Numbered from the stretch's first letter, positions 1-12,317 are shown. The stretch: 34,352 bases of DNA from an uncultured Burkholderiales bacterium (GCA_903906635.1 CAIVLE010000138.1:1-34352); one strand, 5' to 3'. Notes: generated from the letters alone by a model not told the origin. Program-made: numbers and translations.

Positions 1-2
1 AC

Positions 3-2042
3 CACACCGAGGCCTTGGTCTCGGTCGACGTCAACTCTGCACGCTCCATCAAGGGGGGGGACATCGAAGAAACCGCCACCCGCACCAACCTGGAAGCCGC
101 TGACGAAGTGGCACGCCAGATGCGCTTGCGCGACTTGGGCGGGCTGATCGTGATCGACTTCATCGACATGGACGAATCACGCAACCGCCGCGATGTGGAA
201 AATCGCCTGCGCGATGCATTGCGTCAAGACCGTGCCCGTGTGCAGTTTGGCACCATCAGCAAGTTCGGCTTGATGGAAATGAGCCGTCAGCGTCTGCGCC
301 CGGCTCTGTCCGAAGGTGCCTCGATCCCATGCCCACGCTGCGGTGGTTCAGGCCATGTGCGTGACACGGAAAGCTCAGCGCTGCAAATTCTGCGGATCAT
401 TCAAGAAGAGTCGATGAAAGACAACACGGCCGCGGTTTACGCCCAGGTGCCGGTGGAAGTCGCATCTTTCTTATTGAACGAGAAACGCACAGAGATCGCC
501 AAGATCGAGTTGCAACAGCGCCTCAACGTGCTGCTGGTCCCCAACAAGTCGTTGGAGACGCCCAACTACAAGTTGGAACGCCTCAAGCATGACGACCCCC
601 GCCTGGACCGCATCGAGCCGAGCTACAAAATGGTCGAAGTGGTGGAAGACTCCACCGCCGTGACCCGTCGCTCACAAGAGCCCACCAATAAGCAAACGCC
701 CGTCATCAAGGGCGTGCTGCCCGATGCGCCTGCTCCGGTGGTGGAACCCAAACCCCCTGCAGCTCCCAAAGCTGTGGCCGCTTCTCCCGTGCCCAAGGCC
801 AAGCCAGCCGTGGCTCAAGCCGAAAAGGGTTTCTTTGGCTGGATCAAAGGTTTGTTCGGTGGCAGCGATGCCGCGCCAGCAACTCAACCTGTTGAAGTCA
901 AGCCGGAGGAGAAGAAAGACGCAAGACGCGATGGCCGTGGCCCGCGTGGTGAAGGCCGTGGTGAAGGCCGAGGCGAAGGTCGCGGACGCGGCGGCCGTGG
1001 GGGCCGTGGCAGCGATCGCGCCGAGCGCGGCGAAGGCCGTGGTGAACGCACCGAGCGCGTTGAAGGTCGCCCAGAAGGTCGCCCAGAAGGACGCGCTGAG
1101 GGCCGTAACGCCGAGCGTGGCGAAGCCCGCACGGGTGAGCGCCAAGAGCGCAATGGCGAACGCACGGACAACCGCACCGAACGCGGTGGTGAGCGTGGTG
1201 AGCGCGGAGAACGCGGTGAGGGCCGAGGCCCACGCCAAGAGCGCAACCGTGGCGGCCGCAACACTGCGGATGGCCAAAACAGCCGCCTTGGCGAAGCAAC
1301 CGCGGGCGTCAATGACAGCCCCGAAGCCCAAGCCGAGATGCGCGCCAAAGCACGCACCGAACGCATGGCCCGCGAAGAGCGCTCTGGCGAACCACAAGCC
1401 AGCGCAGATGCACCGCGCAACGAAGGCCGCCGCGAACGCAGCCCACGTGGAGAAAATCGCCGCGGTGAGCGTCCTGCGCGGCTTGACGAACCAGCCGATG
1501 CACAAGGCACACTACCGCTGACTGAGCAAGATGCGCAATTGGCGCCTGCAGCCTCACAAGCCAACGAGGACAACGCAGGCGAACGTCCACGCCGCTCCCG
1601 CGACCGCTATGGTCGTGATCGTCGTGAACGTTCAGACCGCACCCCGCGTGAAGAGAATCTGGCTTTTGATGCTCAGGACTCACAAGCTCAGCAAGCACCG
1701 CGCGAGTTGGAGGCGCAACAAGAAGCACCCCGTGCGCCAGAGCCCAGCAACCACATGCCAGCACCTGCTGCCTTGCCCCAGGCGGCATCAGCCCCGGCAG
1801 CTGCCCCTGCACCGCGTGGCATGCCACGCGTGCAACCGTTCACCCTGGTGGTGACGGATTTGGAAGCGATTGCCCAACACAGTGGCTTGCAGTGGGTCAA
1901 CTCCAACGCCGAGCGCGTTGCAGCAGTTCAAGCAGCTATCGCTGCTGAGCCCAAACCTGTGCATGTCCCACGCGAGCGTCCAGCGCCGCTGGTCTTGGAT
2001 GAAGGTCCTTTGGTGCTGGTGGAAACCCGCAAAGACCTGTAA
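3..2042 (+). CDS. rne: Ribonuclease E, C-terminal part (5' end outside window)
   Basis: Frame open from the window start ([39 protein letters not shown]...); RNase E/G catalytic motifs and Zn-link [10 protein letters not shown], then a long Arg/Gly/Glu-rich disordered tail. Confidence 0.95.
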   Translation, partial: HTEALVSVDVNSARSIKGGDIEETATRTNLEAADEVARQMRLRDLGGLIVIDFIDMDESRNRRDVENRLRDALRQDRARVQFGTISKFGLMEMSRQRLRPALSEGASIPCPRCGGSGHVRDTESSALQILRIIQEESMKDNTAAVYAQVPVEVASFLLNEKRTEIAKIELQQRLNVLLVPNKSLETPNYKLERLKHDDPRLDRIEPSYKMVEVVEDSTAVTRRSQEPTNKQTPVIKGVLPDAPAPVVEPKPPAAPKAVAASPVPKAKPAVAQAEKGFFGWIKGLFGGSDAAPATQPVEVKPEEKKDARRDGRGPRGEGRGEGRGEGRGRGGRGGRGSDRAERGEGRGERTERVEGRPEGRPEGRAEGRNAERGEARTGERQERNGERTDNRTERGGERGERGERGEGRGPRQERNRGGRNTADGQNSRLGEATAGVNDSPEAQAEMRAKARTERMAREERSGEPQASADAPRNEGRRERSPRGENRRGERPARLDEPADAQGTLPLTEQDAQLAPAASQANEDNAGERPRRSRDRYGRDRRERSDRTPREENLAFDAQDSQAQQAPRELEAQQEAPRAPEPSNHMPAPAALPQAASAPAAAPAPRGMPRVQPFTLVVTDLEAIAQHSGLQWVNSNAERVAAVQAAIAAEPKPVHVPRERPAPLVLDEGPLVLVETRKDL

Positions 2043-2056
2043 GGGTCTTTGTGACG

Positions 2057-2076
2057 AGCCGCTGAATTAAGCGGCT
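2057..2076. terminator. Hairpin between convergent rne and hemY
   Basis: AGCCGCT-GAATTA-AGCGGCT perfect 7-bp stem overlapping the hemY stop; no strong T-run. Confidence 0.4.
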
Positions 2077-3368
2077 GCCACCTCAGCGGCGCGTCTCCAG
2101 TACATCTGGGCACGCGCCGTTTCTTCTTTGTGCTCAGCCAATTGCGCCAACGTGCGCCAAGCTTGGCGTTGTAACTCGGCATCGGTGAGTTGAGGCGCCG
2201 CCAGCTCCAGCATTTGCTGCGCTTTGCCCCACAAGGAATGCTGCCAGCACACCATGCCGGACAAATACTGCAGTTCCACCCAGCGGGGGTAGACCTGGCG
2301 CGCGCGGTCGATGCTAGCCAACCAGTCGGCATCGGCAGGCATGCGTTCCAACGCGTGTGACAGCAACTGCACCACGCGCTGGCGAATCGCAGGCGTGCAG
2401 CTGTCGGCTTGCTGCACCATGCGGTTCCAAAGCGGTGTGAGCCAAGGCATCACCGACTCGGCTTGACCACTCAAATGCAACATCCGGTGCGACGCGTGCA
2501 ACACCACCTCAGGCAAAGCTTGCTCTTGGGGCTCTAAGGCGTCCCACGCGCGCTGCAGCTGGGTGTCGTCATGCGCATCGTTGAGACTGGAGATGGCCAA
2601 TTCACGCACCAAACTGTTGGCCGCTGTGGGGGCAAATGCGCCGTGCTTGGTCAACAAGCGAGCCGTGTCCAAGGCCAAAGCATATTGGCGGTTCAAACGC
2701 GTGGCTTTGAGGCGCATGCGCAAGCTGAGTGTGCGCCGAGCCGTGCCCTGGGGCAGGCTGTCGAGCCAGTGCAAGGCTTGGGGAGCATCACGGTCGCTGA
2801 GGGACCACCGGGCAGCGCCCAACTTGGCTGCGTCCATAGCCTCGCGCATGGCCTCGCCGGGATGCTGCTCGGCCAGCGCAAGCGCTGATTGAAAATGCGT
2901 GTCGCGGGTTTCACGATCTCGCAATGCTTGCGCACTTTCTGCCGCCATCAAGTGAGCCAATGCCCGCAACTGCTGGACGTGGCGTGGCGCCGGGTCGGCC
3001 AGGGTGCGGGTGGCACCCAGCAACACTTCGAGCTCCAAGACCTGTTGGGCTGACTTGACGGCACGCAGATAACGGCCCGACATCCATTGCGTCAACGCGT
3101 CCAAGAACGCTGCGTGCATGGCACGTTCCTTTTGCTGCAAACGCCAGCGACGGGCTTGATGTGGCAAGTCCAGCAAAGCTGACAAAGCACGCCACGCCAA
3201 ATGCACGGTGATGAACACCAACACCAGCACAGCCAAGGCCAAATTCAAGGACACATCCAAGCGGTAAGGCGCCCAAAACACTGTCACCGTGCTTTGGTTG
3301 CCACCCGCCAGCAACGCCGAGGCCACCGCCACACCAAACAAAGCCACCAACCATAGTGCCGCTCTCAT
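2067..3368 (-). CDS. hemY: HemY-like heme biosynthesis-associated TPR membrane protein
   Basis: N-terminal two-TM HemY_N-like region, TPR-like remainder, position directly after hemX. Confidence 0.85.
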   Translation of the reverse strand: MRAALWLVALFGVAVASALLAGGNQSTVTVFWAPYRLDVSLNLALAVLVLVFITVHLAWRALSALLDLPHQARRWRLQQKERAMHAAFLDALTQWMSGRYLRAVKSAQQVLELEVLLGATRTLADPAPRHVQQLRALAHLMAAESAQALRDRETRDTHFQSALALAEQHPGEAMREAMDAAKLGAARWSLSDRDAPQALHWLDSLPQGTARRTLSLRMRLKATRLNRQYALALDTARLLTKHGAFAPTAANSLVRELAISSLNDAHDDTQLQRAWDALEPQEQALPEVVLHASHRMLHLSGQAESVMPWLTPLWNRMVQQADSCTPAIRQRVVQLLSHALERMPADADWLASIDRARQVYPRWVELQYLSGMVCWQHSLWGKAQQMLELAAPQLTDAELQRQAWRTLAQLAEHKEETARAQMYWRRAAEVAAA

Positions 3369-3369
3369 C

Positions 3370-4452
3370 TCAACGCCCCGCCGCAGCCGTGGTGAGCGCC
3401 GCCAAGCTGTCGTCCACTCTAGGCAAATCGGTTTGCTTGGCTTGCGCTAAAACATCGCGCGCCAGTGCCAAGGTGGATTGGCCTTGACGACTTTGGGTGT
3501 CAAAGTACTGCGTCACATCGCGGATCACCAAATTCAAATCCGAACGCACCACGTCAAAGTGACGCGCCAACAAACCCAATCGCACGTTCAAAATGCGCAA
3601 CTTCAAGTTCTCACGCACAAAGTAACTTTGGTCAGGCGCTAGCAAACTGGCCTCGGGACGGTCGACACGGCTGATGCGGATCAAACCCCGCACGTCATCC
3701 CAGATGCCCGCCAGGGTGTACTCCCACCAACTCGCGCTGATGGCGCTGGCCCAGCTGTTTTCTGGCTTGACCTGCACCGGCTTGTTCGCTGCGGCAACGC
3801 CCACTGCGTTCAGCATGGGCAGGTTGTCTACGGCATTGACGAGTTCATCGAGCTTGATCAACAAACTGGGCGTGTCCGTGACTGCCGTGGCTTTGATGCG
3901 TTCGATGTCACGCGTGAGCGCCCGCAACACCGGCGCGAGTCGGGGCTGAGCCACCTTGGTCAAACGCTGTTCGGCCGTCTTCAACGCGGCCAGCAAAGGT
4001 TGCACACTGCCCGTGAGTTGGGACTGCTGTTGTGCCAAGCGCAGCGCAGACTCGATGTCGACCACCAGGTTCTCGTCGCGTGAACGCGACAAGCTTTGCA
4101 TCAGCTCCTCGAGTTGGCTGCGTTGCAAAGACACTTCGCTGAGCTTGGCATCCGTCACCGCTAATCGTGCAGCGGTCTCTCGCGCCAACTCCTCGGCTTG
4201 CTTGGCACTCAAGCGAGCTTGCACCGCTTGGCTGCCACTGTCCGCACTTTGACGCGCCAATTGTTCTTGTATGCCCGACAACTTGAGCCACATGCTGCCA
4301 GCCCCCACCGCGCCAACCAGTGCCAGCGCACCGATGCTGCGTGTGATCCACAGCGAGCTTGGATTTGCTGACACGGACAAACCCTGCTCAGCCTCTTGAA
4401 CAGGCTTGGGATGGGAGGGATTCAGGGGAGGATCGACATGCTCAGGCTTCAT
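3370..4452 (-). CDS. hemX: HemX-like protein (annotated as uroporphyrinogen-III C-methyltransferase in many genomes)
   Basis: Single TM plus coiled coil; conserved region (EYTLAGIWDDVRGLIRISRVDRPEASLLAPDQSYFVRENLKLRILNVRLGLLARHFDVVRSDL); between hemD and hemY. Confidence 0.85.
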   Translation of the reverse strand: MKPEHVDPPLNPSHPKPVQEAEQGLSVSANPSSLWITRSIGALALVGAVGAGSMWLKLSGIQEQLARQSADSGSQAVQARLSAKQAEELARETAARLAVTDAKLSEVSLQRSQLEELMQSLSRSRDENLVVDIESALRLAQQQSQLTGSVQPLLAALKTAEQRLTKVAQPRLAPVLRALTRDIERIKATAVTDTPSLLIKLDELVNAVDNLPMLNAVGVAAANKPVQVKPENSWASAISASWWEYTLAGIWDDVRGLIRISRVDRPEASLLAPDQSYFVRENLKLRILNVRLGLLARHFDVVRSDLNLVIRDVTQYFDTQSRQGQSTLALARDVLAQAKQTDLPRVDDSLAALTTAAAGR

Positions 4453-5267
4453 GCCAACGATTCTAATGACGCCAACACATCGGCCAAGACCGGACGCGCC
4501 ACCAGGACTTGACCAAAACCCAAGGCCTGCGCAGCCTGGCCAATGCGCGCGTGGGTCACGATGCAGCGCGAACTCGACCAGTCCTGCGCAGGCAAACAGC
4601 GCTGGAGGTTAGCCACAGCCTGCGAGCTGCTCAAACACCAGACGCTGCCATCGGTCGCCGCAAGCGCCGCCTGGCTGCGCTGCGCCTGAGACCAAACCGG
4701 TGCTTGGCGCTGATACGCCACCACAAAATGCACAGGCACCTGAACACTCTGGAGTTGCTGAGCCAGCCAATCTCGGCCAAAGCCGGTGGCATCAGCGTCT
4801 GGGTTCAAATTTTGGGGTCCCACGTCGCGCCCCCGCACAATCAACACCGGCTGGCCACTTGCCACCTGAGGATGAACCTCTTGCCAAAGCGCCTCCGAGT
4901 CAAATTGCCCGCCCTGCTCGTTTGGACTGTCGATCAGCCTGGGGGGCACGCCCGCTTTGAGCAGTGCTTTATGGGTACCAGGGCCCGTAGCCCAGCAGCG
5001 TGTGTGGTCATCGCGCCAAGCATGGCTTTGGGGCTGACGCGCAAAAAAACAACGCACTGCTGGCGCACTCACAAACATCACCGCCTGCCATTGCCCCCAG
5101 CGTGACCAGGCCCGCTCGATTGGCTCCACTTCAGGCGCGGGTGCAATGTCAATCAGCGCCATCGCCTGCGCGTCGTAACCCGCCTGTTGCAAGGCTGCGA
5201 CCCAGACAGGTGCATCACTGGCAGGACGGGTGATCAATACGCGCACAGCACCCGCCTTTCTTGTCAA
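4449..5267 (-). CDS. hemD: Uroporphyrinogen-III synthase
   Basis: [24 protein letters not shown] start; 4-nt overlaps with hemX and hemC. Confidence 0.9.
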   Translation of the reverse strand: MTRKAGAVRVLITRPASDAPVWVAALQQAGYDAQAMALIDIAPAPEVEPIERAWSRWGQWQAVMFVSAPAVRCFFARQPQSHAWRDDHTRCWATGPGTHKALLKAGVPPRLIDSPNEQGGQFDSEALWQEVHPQVASGQPVLIVRGRDVGPQNLNPDADATGFGRDWLAQQLQSVQVPVHFVVAYQRQAPVWSQAQRSQAALAATDGSVWCLSSSQAVANLQRCLPAQDWSSSRCIVTHARIGQAAQALGFGQVLVARPVLADVLASLESLA

Positions 5268-6202
5268 GCCGCGCCCTGCGCTTGCAGCTGGGCGGCCACC
5301 GACTCACCCAACTCACGCGCCAAAGACTGTGCTTGGGGGTCAGCGCGGTCGAGCGCCAATTCGCCTTGGGCTCTCAGCAACACGGGCGAGCCCAGCGGGT
5401 CCCCCCAGGCAGCTTGCAACTCAAGCACCCCCTCGCGCCACACCGCATGAGCGGCCAAGGGCATGGAACAGCTCCCGCCCATCGTACGGCTTACAGCACG
5501 CTCGGCCGTCACGGCCAACCAGGTGGTCACATCGGCCAGCGGCGCCAAGGCTTGGGCCACTTCGGGATGGGCACTGCGCACCTCGATGCCCAAAGCGCCT
5601 TGCCCCGCAGCAGGCAGCATCTCGTGGGTGTCAAAGATATGACGAATGCGCTCCTGTAGCCCCAGACGCTTCAACCCCGCTGCGGCCAACACGATCCCGT
5701 CGTACTGCCCCTCGTCCAACTTGCGCAAGCGGGTGTCCAAATTGCCGCGCAACGGTTCAATCTTCAAATCGGGCCGCAAAGCACGCAACAACACCGTGCG
5801 ACGCAAGCTCGAGGTACCGACCACCCCACCAAGCGGCAAATCGTTGAGACTGGCAAAGCGCGGAGACACCCAGGCATCGCGCGGGTCTTCACGGGTCATC
5901 ACACAGGCCAAATCAAAGCCCACAGGCAAATCCATCGGCACATCTTTGAGGGAATGAACTGCCAAATTGGCGCGACCTTCCTCCAGCGCCACCTCCAGTT
6001 CTTTGACAAACAACCCTTTGCCCCCCACCTTGCTGAGAGAGCGATCCAAAATTTGGTCACCCTGAGTGGTCATGCCCAGCAACGACACGCTGTGACCTAA
6101 CTGTTGCAGCAAATCTTGAACATGATGTGCTTGCCACATGGCCAAACGGCTTTCTCGGGTGGCAATGATCAGGGAGGTTTTGGAAAATGAGGCGTTGGAC
6201 AA
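5264..6202 (-). CDS. hemC: Hydroxymethylbilane synthase (porphobilinogen deaminase)
   Basis: [60 protein letters not shown]. The track ORF extends to 6334; TTG at 6202 is my preferred start but is uncertain. Confidence 0.92.
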   Translation of the reverse strand: MSNASFSKTSLIIATRESRLAMWQAHHVQDLLQQLGHSVSLLGMTTQGDQILDRSLSKVGGKGLFVKELEVALEEGRANLAVHSLKDVPMDLPVGFDLACVMTREDPRDAWVSPRFASLNDLPLGGVVGTSSLRRTVLLRALRPDLKIEPLRGNLDTRLRKLDEGQYDGIVLAAAGLKRLGLQERIRHIFDTHEMLPAAGQGALGIEVRSAHPEVAQALAPLADVTTWLAVTAERAVSRTMGGSCSMPLAAHAVWREGVLELQAAWGDPLGSPVLLRAQGELALDRADPQAQSLARELGESVAAQLQAQGAA

Positions 6203-6316
6203 AGCTGCAAACTCGCTGTGAGTGAAATTTAAATCGAGATTCTTTAAATGGTAGCAGGCACCTTGAAATACAAGCTGCCTGTGCCCCTGCATGGCGGGAC
6301 CGATAAAATCTTGGAC

Positions 6317-7769
<1,453 letters not shown>

Positions 7770-7770
<1 letters not shown>

Positions 7771-8246
7771 TGTCAGACGACAAAGCTCAGCGAAACGCGC
7801 TCCACGCCATTGCGTGCTTTGAAGCCATCAAGGGGGTGGCTGCATGCGCTGTGTTGATTGGCGTGCTGGACCTGCTTCACCACGATGTTCGCGCTTTGGC
7901 GATGGCCCTGATTGGCCGCTTTGGCCTCGACCCCCAAGCGCATTACCCTTCCGTGTTGTTGCACTACGCCGAGTTGCTACCCCATGCTGACGTCCAGATG
8001 CTGGTCTTGCTCGGCCTGGCCTACATTGCCCTGCGCTTTGTGGAGGCTGCAGGGCTGTGGCTTGGCAAAGCGTGGGGCGAGTACTTGGGGGCCTTGTCGG
8101 GGGGAATCTACATTCCGTTTGAAGTCACGCACCTCATCCATGAACCGTCGATGTTCAACTTGGGCGTGGTGCTGCTCAATGTGGTGATCGTGGGCTACTT
8201 GGCCCGTGTGTTGTGGCAACGTCACCAAGAACACACGGCTTCGTGA
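7770..8246 (+). CDS. DUF2127-like membrane protein
   Basis: AIACFEAIKGVAACAVLIGVLDLLHHDV start, multiple TM segments; TGATG overlap with the argH stop. Confidence 0.8.
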
Positions 8247-8314
8247 CCCACATCCAGCGCTGCCCCAAGCGGCGATGCTCTTGGCTTTGCCTGTGACGTC
8301 GCGGCACAAGCCGT

Positions 8315-8551
8315 TTAGGCGCTCTTTTTCTTCTGAACGTCTTCCCAATGTGCCCGGTGCGAAGAGGACTCATGGTCCCATTTGAACAAGTCAGGGTACT
8401 TTTGCATGACCATTCGGATGACTTGACTCGACTCCATGGCGCTCAAACCGTAAGCATTTTTCAATGAATCTCGGGTGGCGAAGCCATGTTGCGTGGCAAC
8501 GTCGACGATCATTTGAAAACTTTTTTGGAATTCTTTGTCATCCATGATCAA
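8315..8551 (-). CDS. Small hypothetical protein (78 aa)
   Basis: Coherent charged/helical ORF with its own start, next to an AT-rich intergenic region; family not recognised. Confidence 0.6.
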   Translation of the reverse strand: MIMDDKEFQKSFQMIVDVATQHGFATRDSLKNAYGLSAMESSQVIRMVMQKYPDLFKWDHESSSHRAHWEDVQKKKSA

Positions 8552-8588
8552 AAGTTTTTGAACTGCTGCAAAGCCGTCGATTGATAAT

Positions 8589-8603
8589 TTCTAAATTTTA
8601 GAA
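8589..8603. promoter_or_regulatory. Perfect palindrome in divergent AT-rich intergenic region
   Basis: TTCTAAA-T-TTTAGAA, flanked by TTGAT (8581) and ATCAA (8613), between a minus-strand ORF and the plus-strand oxidase. Confidence 0.35.
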
Positions 8604-8779
8604 TATTCAGTGATCAATTTTTTATTTTTTTGCCCATATTTAGACTCACTTGCATGACAAAGCGCTCATCAAGACCGGGGCCTAGATCGAAAAAATTTCA
8701 ATCTGCCTGTCCCATGCATCACAAGCCAAGAGGCGAGTGAACGCTAGGATCACATTTTTAAGAATTCGGAGCCCCACTC

Positions 8780-9934
8780 ATGCCAGTGATCACCAACATC
8801 GAAGACCTGCGCGTTTTGGCCCAAAAGCGTGTGCCCCGCATGTTCTACGACTACGCCGATTCAGGCAGTTGGACCGAGGGCACCTACCGCGCCAACGAAA
8901 GCGATTTCCAAAAAATCAAATTGCGCCAGCGCGTCGCGGTGAACATGGAAAACCGCAGCACCGCCACCCACATGGTCGGCGTGCCCACCAAAATGCCCGT
9001 GGCCATTGCGCCGGTTGGCCTGACCGGCATGCAAAGCGCCGATGGCGAAATCAAGGCCGCCCGGGCTGCCGAAAAATTTGGCATTCCCTTCATTTTGTCG
9101 ACCATGAGCATTTGCTCAATAGAAGACATTGCCCAACACACCCGTGCGCCCTTCATGTTTCAGCTCTACATGATGCGCGACCGCGAGGCCATGGCCCAAA
9201 TGATCGAGCGCGTGCGCAAGGCCGGTTGCAGCGCCTTGGTGCTCACGCTGGACCTGCAGGTGATTGGCCAGCGCCACAAAGACCTTAAAAATGGTCTCAC
9301 CGCACCTCCCCGCCCCACGCTCGCCAACATCTTGAACTTGATGACCAAACCGCGCTGGTGCATCGGCATGGCGGGCACTCGCCGTCACACCTTTGGCAAC
9401 TTGGTGGGTCACGTCAAAGGCGTGAGCGACATGAACTCCCTGTCTGCCTGGACCAATGAGCAATTTGACCCACGTCTGTCGTGGGCCGATGTGGCCTGGG
9501 TCAAACAGCAGTGGGGCGGCAAGCTGATCCTCAAAGGCATCCAAGACGTAGAAGACGCCAAACTCGCCGTGCAAAGCGGTGCTGATGCGCTGGTGGTGAG
9601 CAACCACGGAGGCCGTCAACTCGATGGTGCGCAGTCCAGCATTGAGGCGCTGCCAGCCATCGTGGCAGCGGTAGGCTCAGACATTGAGGTGTGGATGGAT
9701 GGCGGCATTCGCTCAGGCCAAGACGTGCTCAAGGCATGGGCCCTGGGTGCACGCGGCACGTTGATTGGCCGCGCCATGGTCTATGGCTTGGGTGCGATGG
9801 GCGAAGAAGGCGTGAGCAAAGCACTGCAAATCATCCACAAAGAGCTCGATGTCACCATGGCATTTTGCGGCCACACCCAGATTCACAACGTGGACCAAAG
9901 CATCTTGCTGCCGGGTACGTTCCCCAAAGCCTGA
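8780..9934 (+). CDS. lldD: FMN-dependent alpha-hydroxy-acid oxidase / L-lactate dehydrogenase
   Basis: FYDYADSGSWTEGTYRANESDF start; VSNHGGRQLDGAQSSIEALP and MDGGIRSGQDVLKAWALGARGTLIGRA motifs. Confidence 0.92.
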   Translation: MPVITNIEDLRVLAQKRVPRMFYDYADSGSWTEGTYRANESDFQKIKLRQRVAVNMENRSTATHMVGVPTKMPVAIAPVGLTGMQSADGEIKAARAAEKFGIPFILSTMSICSIEDIAQHTRAPFMFQLYMMRDREAMAQMIERVRKAGCSALVLTLDLQVIGQRHKDLKNGLTAPPRPTLANILNLMTKPRWCIGMAGTRRHTFGNLVGHVKGVSDMNSLSAWTNEQFDPRLSWADVAWVKQQWGGKLILKGIQDVEDAKLAVQSGADALVVSNHGGRQLDGAQSSIEALPAIVAAVGSDIEVWMDGGIRSGQDVLKAWALGARGTLIGRAMVYGLGAMGEEGVSKALQIIHKELDVTMAFCGHTQIHNVDQSILLPGTFPKA

Positions 9935-9946
9935 ACGCGTCACAGC

Positions 9947-10141
9947 TCAGGACTTGGCTTTCTCGCTCCACAACTCGCCACCCGTGGCCCAGTTTTGACG
10001 CTTGATGTCATAAAACAAAATGTCCACGCCATCGGGTTGACCGCCTAACACTTTGCAGGTCACCTCGGTGATGGCTCTGGCCAGTTCACGTTTTTGCTCC
10101 ACGGTACGGCCTTCAAACAAATCAATGCGGATGGTTGGCAT
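9947..10141 (-). CDS. 4-oxalocrotonate tautomerase family protein (64 aa)
   Basis: MPTIRIDLFEGRTVEQKRELARAITEVTCKVLGGQPDGVDILFYDIKRQNWATGGELWSEK; catalytic Pro after Met. Confidence 0.9.
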   Translation of the reverse strand: MPTIRIDLFEGRTVEQKRELARAITEVTCKVLGGQPDGVDILFYDIKRQNWATGGELWSEKAKS

Positions 10142-10192
10142 CTCAGACTCCTGGGGGGGGTTATAAATGGCTGCGATTATGCTTGGGGGGCT

Positions 10193-11452
10193 GTGACCAC
10201 CCCCTCCCCCGACTCCTCCCGCCAGCGCCGCATTGCACACCTCGACATGGACGCGTTTTACGCATCGGTCGAGTTGCTGCGCTACCCCCAGCTCAAAGGC
10301 TTGCCGGTGGTCATCGGTGGCGGGCGTCGCCGTGAGGACGACTTGCTGGCACGCTTGCGCGAGGCCTACCCCGACCAAGAGTGGTCCCAAGAGCACTTGG
10401 CCCACATACCGCTGGACTTCTTCCCGCGCATCTCGGGCTACACCGGACGCGGTGTGATCACCACCGCCACCTATGCCGCGCGGCAATTTGGCGTAGGCTC
10501 GGCCATGGGCGTGATGAAAGCGGCCAAGTTGTGCCCTGACGCCATTTTGCTGCCCGTGGACTTTGACCAATACCGCCACTACTCGCGCACCTTCAAAGCC
10601 ATCATCACTGACATCGCCCCGGTGATGGAAAACCGCGGCGTGGACGAGGTGTTCATCGACTTCACCAACGTCCCCGGAGGCCAGCGCGAGGGCGGGCGAG
10701 TGCTGGCACGGTTGATTCAAAAAAGCATTTTTGACGCCACGGGCTTGACCTGCTCGGTGGGCGTCGCACCCAACAAACTGCTGGCCAAAATGGCCAGCGA
10801 GTTCAACAAGCCCAATGGCATTTCCGTCGTGTACGACAGCGACTTGGCTCACATGATCTGGCCCCTGCCGTGTCGCAAGGTCAACGGCATTGGCCCCAAG
10901 GCCGAAGCCAAACTGGCCGCACACGGCATTCACACCATTGGCGACTTGGCGCAACGCGAACGCCCGTGGCTGATTGAGCACTTTGGCAAAAGCTACGGCG
11001 CCTGGTTGCACGACGCAGCCCACGGCCGAGATGACCGCCCGGTTGAGACCCAGAGCGAGCCCGTGAGCATGAGCCGCGAAACCACCTTCGAGCACGACCT
11101 TCACGCCGTGCGCGACCGCGAAGCACTGGGGGCCATCTTCACCCGCCTGTGCACGCAAGTGGCCGACGACTTGGCCCGCAAAGGCTATGTGGGCAAAACC
11201 ATTGGCATCAAGTTGCGTTACGACAACTTTCAAAGCGTCACCCGTGACCACACTCTGGCCACTTACATCGATCAAGCCGACGCCATCCGTCAAGCCGCAG
11301 GCCAGTGTTTGAAGCGGGTAGATTTATCGCGTCGCCTGCGCTTGCTGGGCGTGCGGGTGGGCTCGTTGATGAAGCGCGAAGACTGGCAAGGCCTCAGCAC
11401 CCCAGAAGCGACCAGCCTCCACGAGGCGGAGGTTCAGGCGGATTTGTTTTAG
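10193..11452 (+). CDS. dinB: DNA polymerase IV (Y family)
   Basis: IAHLDMDAFYASVELLRYPQLKGLPVVIGGG; CSVGVAPNKLLAKMASEFNKPNG; C-terminal QADLF clamp-binding-like motif; GTG start at 10193 preferred. Confidence 0.92.
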   Translation: MTTPSPDSSRQRRIAHLDMDAFYASVELLRYPQLKGLPVVIGGGRRREDDLLARLREAYPDQEWSQEHLAHIPLDFFPRISGYTGRGVITTATYAARQFGVGSAMGVMKAAKLCPDAILLPVDFDQYRHYSRTFKAIITDIAPVMENRGVDEVFIDFTNVPGGQREGGRVLARLIQKSIFDATGLTCSVGVAPNKLLAKMASEFNKPNGISVVYDSDLAHMIWPLPCRKVNGIGPKAEAKLAAHGIHTIGDLAQRERPWLIEHFGKSYGAWLHDAAHGRDDRPVETQSEPVSMSRETTFEHDLHAVRDREALGAIFTRLCTQVADDLARKGYVGKTIGIKLRYDNFQSVTRDHTLATYIDQADAIRQAAGQCLKRVDLSRRLRLLGVRVGSLMKREDWQGLSTPEATSLHEAEVQADLF

Positions 11453-11456
11453 TTCG

Positions 11457-12305
11457 CTACTGCCGCGCCGTGCGCACATTCGCCGGAGGCGACTGCGGAT
11501 GGCTGGTGCGCCAGGGGTTGATGTCCAAGCCCCCGCGGCGGGTGTAGCGCGCGTACACCTCCAAGCGCAGCGGTTGGCAGCGACGCCAAATGTCCATGAA
11601 GATGCGCTCGACGCATTGCTCATGAAACTCATTGTGGTTTCTAAAACTCACAATGTAGGCCAGCAAGCCACCTTGCTCAATTTGCGGCCCGCTGTAGCGA
11701 ATGCGCACGCTGCCCCAATCGGGCTGGCCTGTCACCAGGCAGTTGCTCTTGAGCAAGTTGCTGGTCAAGGTCTCGCTGACCGGCGCTTCGTCAAAGTTAG
11801 CCTGCAACAGCTCGGGGGCGGGTTGGTAATGGGTGCATTCCAAATCGAGCCGGTCCAGGCTCAGGCCATCGAGTTCATGCAGCGGCTCATGGTCAAACTG
11901 CTCAGGCAAGACCAGCTGCACACCCACCCCTGCCAGCACGGGGCCGCCGTGCCAAATGGCCGCGCTCAGGTCCTGGCGCAGGCGAGCCAACAATTCATGG
12001 GCATCAGCCAAGCGGGTGTTGTTAAAGCTGTTGAGGTAGAGCTTGAACGACTTGCTCTCGATGATGTGGGTTGATTCGGCCGGCACCGTGATGCGCGCCA
12101 GCGCCAACTGCGGCTTACCGCGCAAGTTGAGCCAGCTCAGCTCATACGCCGTCCACAGGTCAGCGCCAAAGAACGGCGCTTGTCCCACGATGCCAATTTC
12201 TTCTCGTTTGCTCAGGCGTGGAATCGCAAACAGCAACGTCGGATCGTACTGATCGGCATAGGACGAGGCTTTGCCAAGCTGCGATTGCTCTGGGGTATTG
12301 CTCAT
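11457..12305 (-). CDS. queF: NADPH-dependent 7-cyano-7-deazaguanine reductase
   Basis: [16 protein letters not shown] and [40 protein letters not shown] motifs. Confidence 0.95.
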   Translation of the reverse strand: MSNTPEQSQLGKASSYADQYDPTLLFAIPRLSKREEIGIVGQAPFFGADLWTAYELSWLNLRGKPQLALARITVPAESTHIIESKSFKLYLNSFNNTRLADAHELLARLRQDLSAAIWHGGPVLAGVGVQLVLPEQFDHEPLHELDGLSLDRLDLECTHYQPAPELLQANFDEAPVSETLTSNLLKSNCLVTGQPDWGSVRIRYSGPQIEQGGLLAYIVSFRNHNEFHEQCVERIFMDIWRRCQPLRLEVYARYTRRGGLDINPWRTSHPQSPPANVRTARQ

Positions 12306-12317
12306 GGGGCCTGGCCT

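Noticed and set aside
672-1827. Several long ORFs on both strands over the rne tail (672..1505 -, 724..1521 +, 884..1573 -, 1309..1827 -)
   Set aside because: Shadow ORFs created by the GC-rich, Arg/Gly/Glu repeat of RNase E; their translations are low-complexity and the RNase E frame is clearly the real one.
8737-9288. 183-aa plus-strand ORF overlapping the lldD-like gene
   Set aside because: Out-of-frame shadow of a strongly conserved FMN oxidase gene.
10142-11293. 448-aa minus-strand ORF antisense to dinB
   Set aside because: Only its last 64 codons (9947-10141) match a known family (4-OT tautomerase); the rest is the antisense of dinB.
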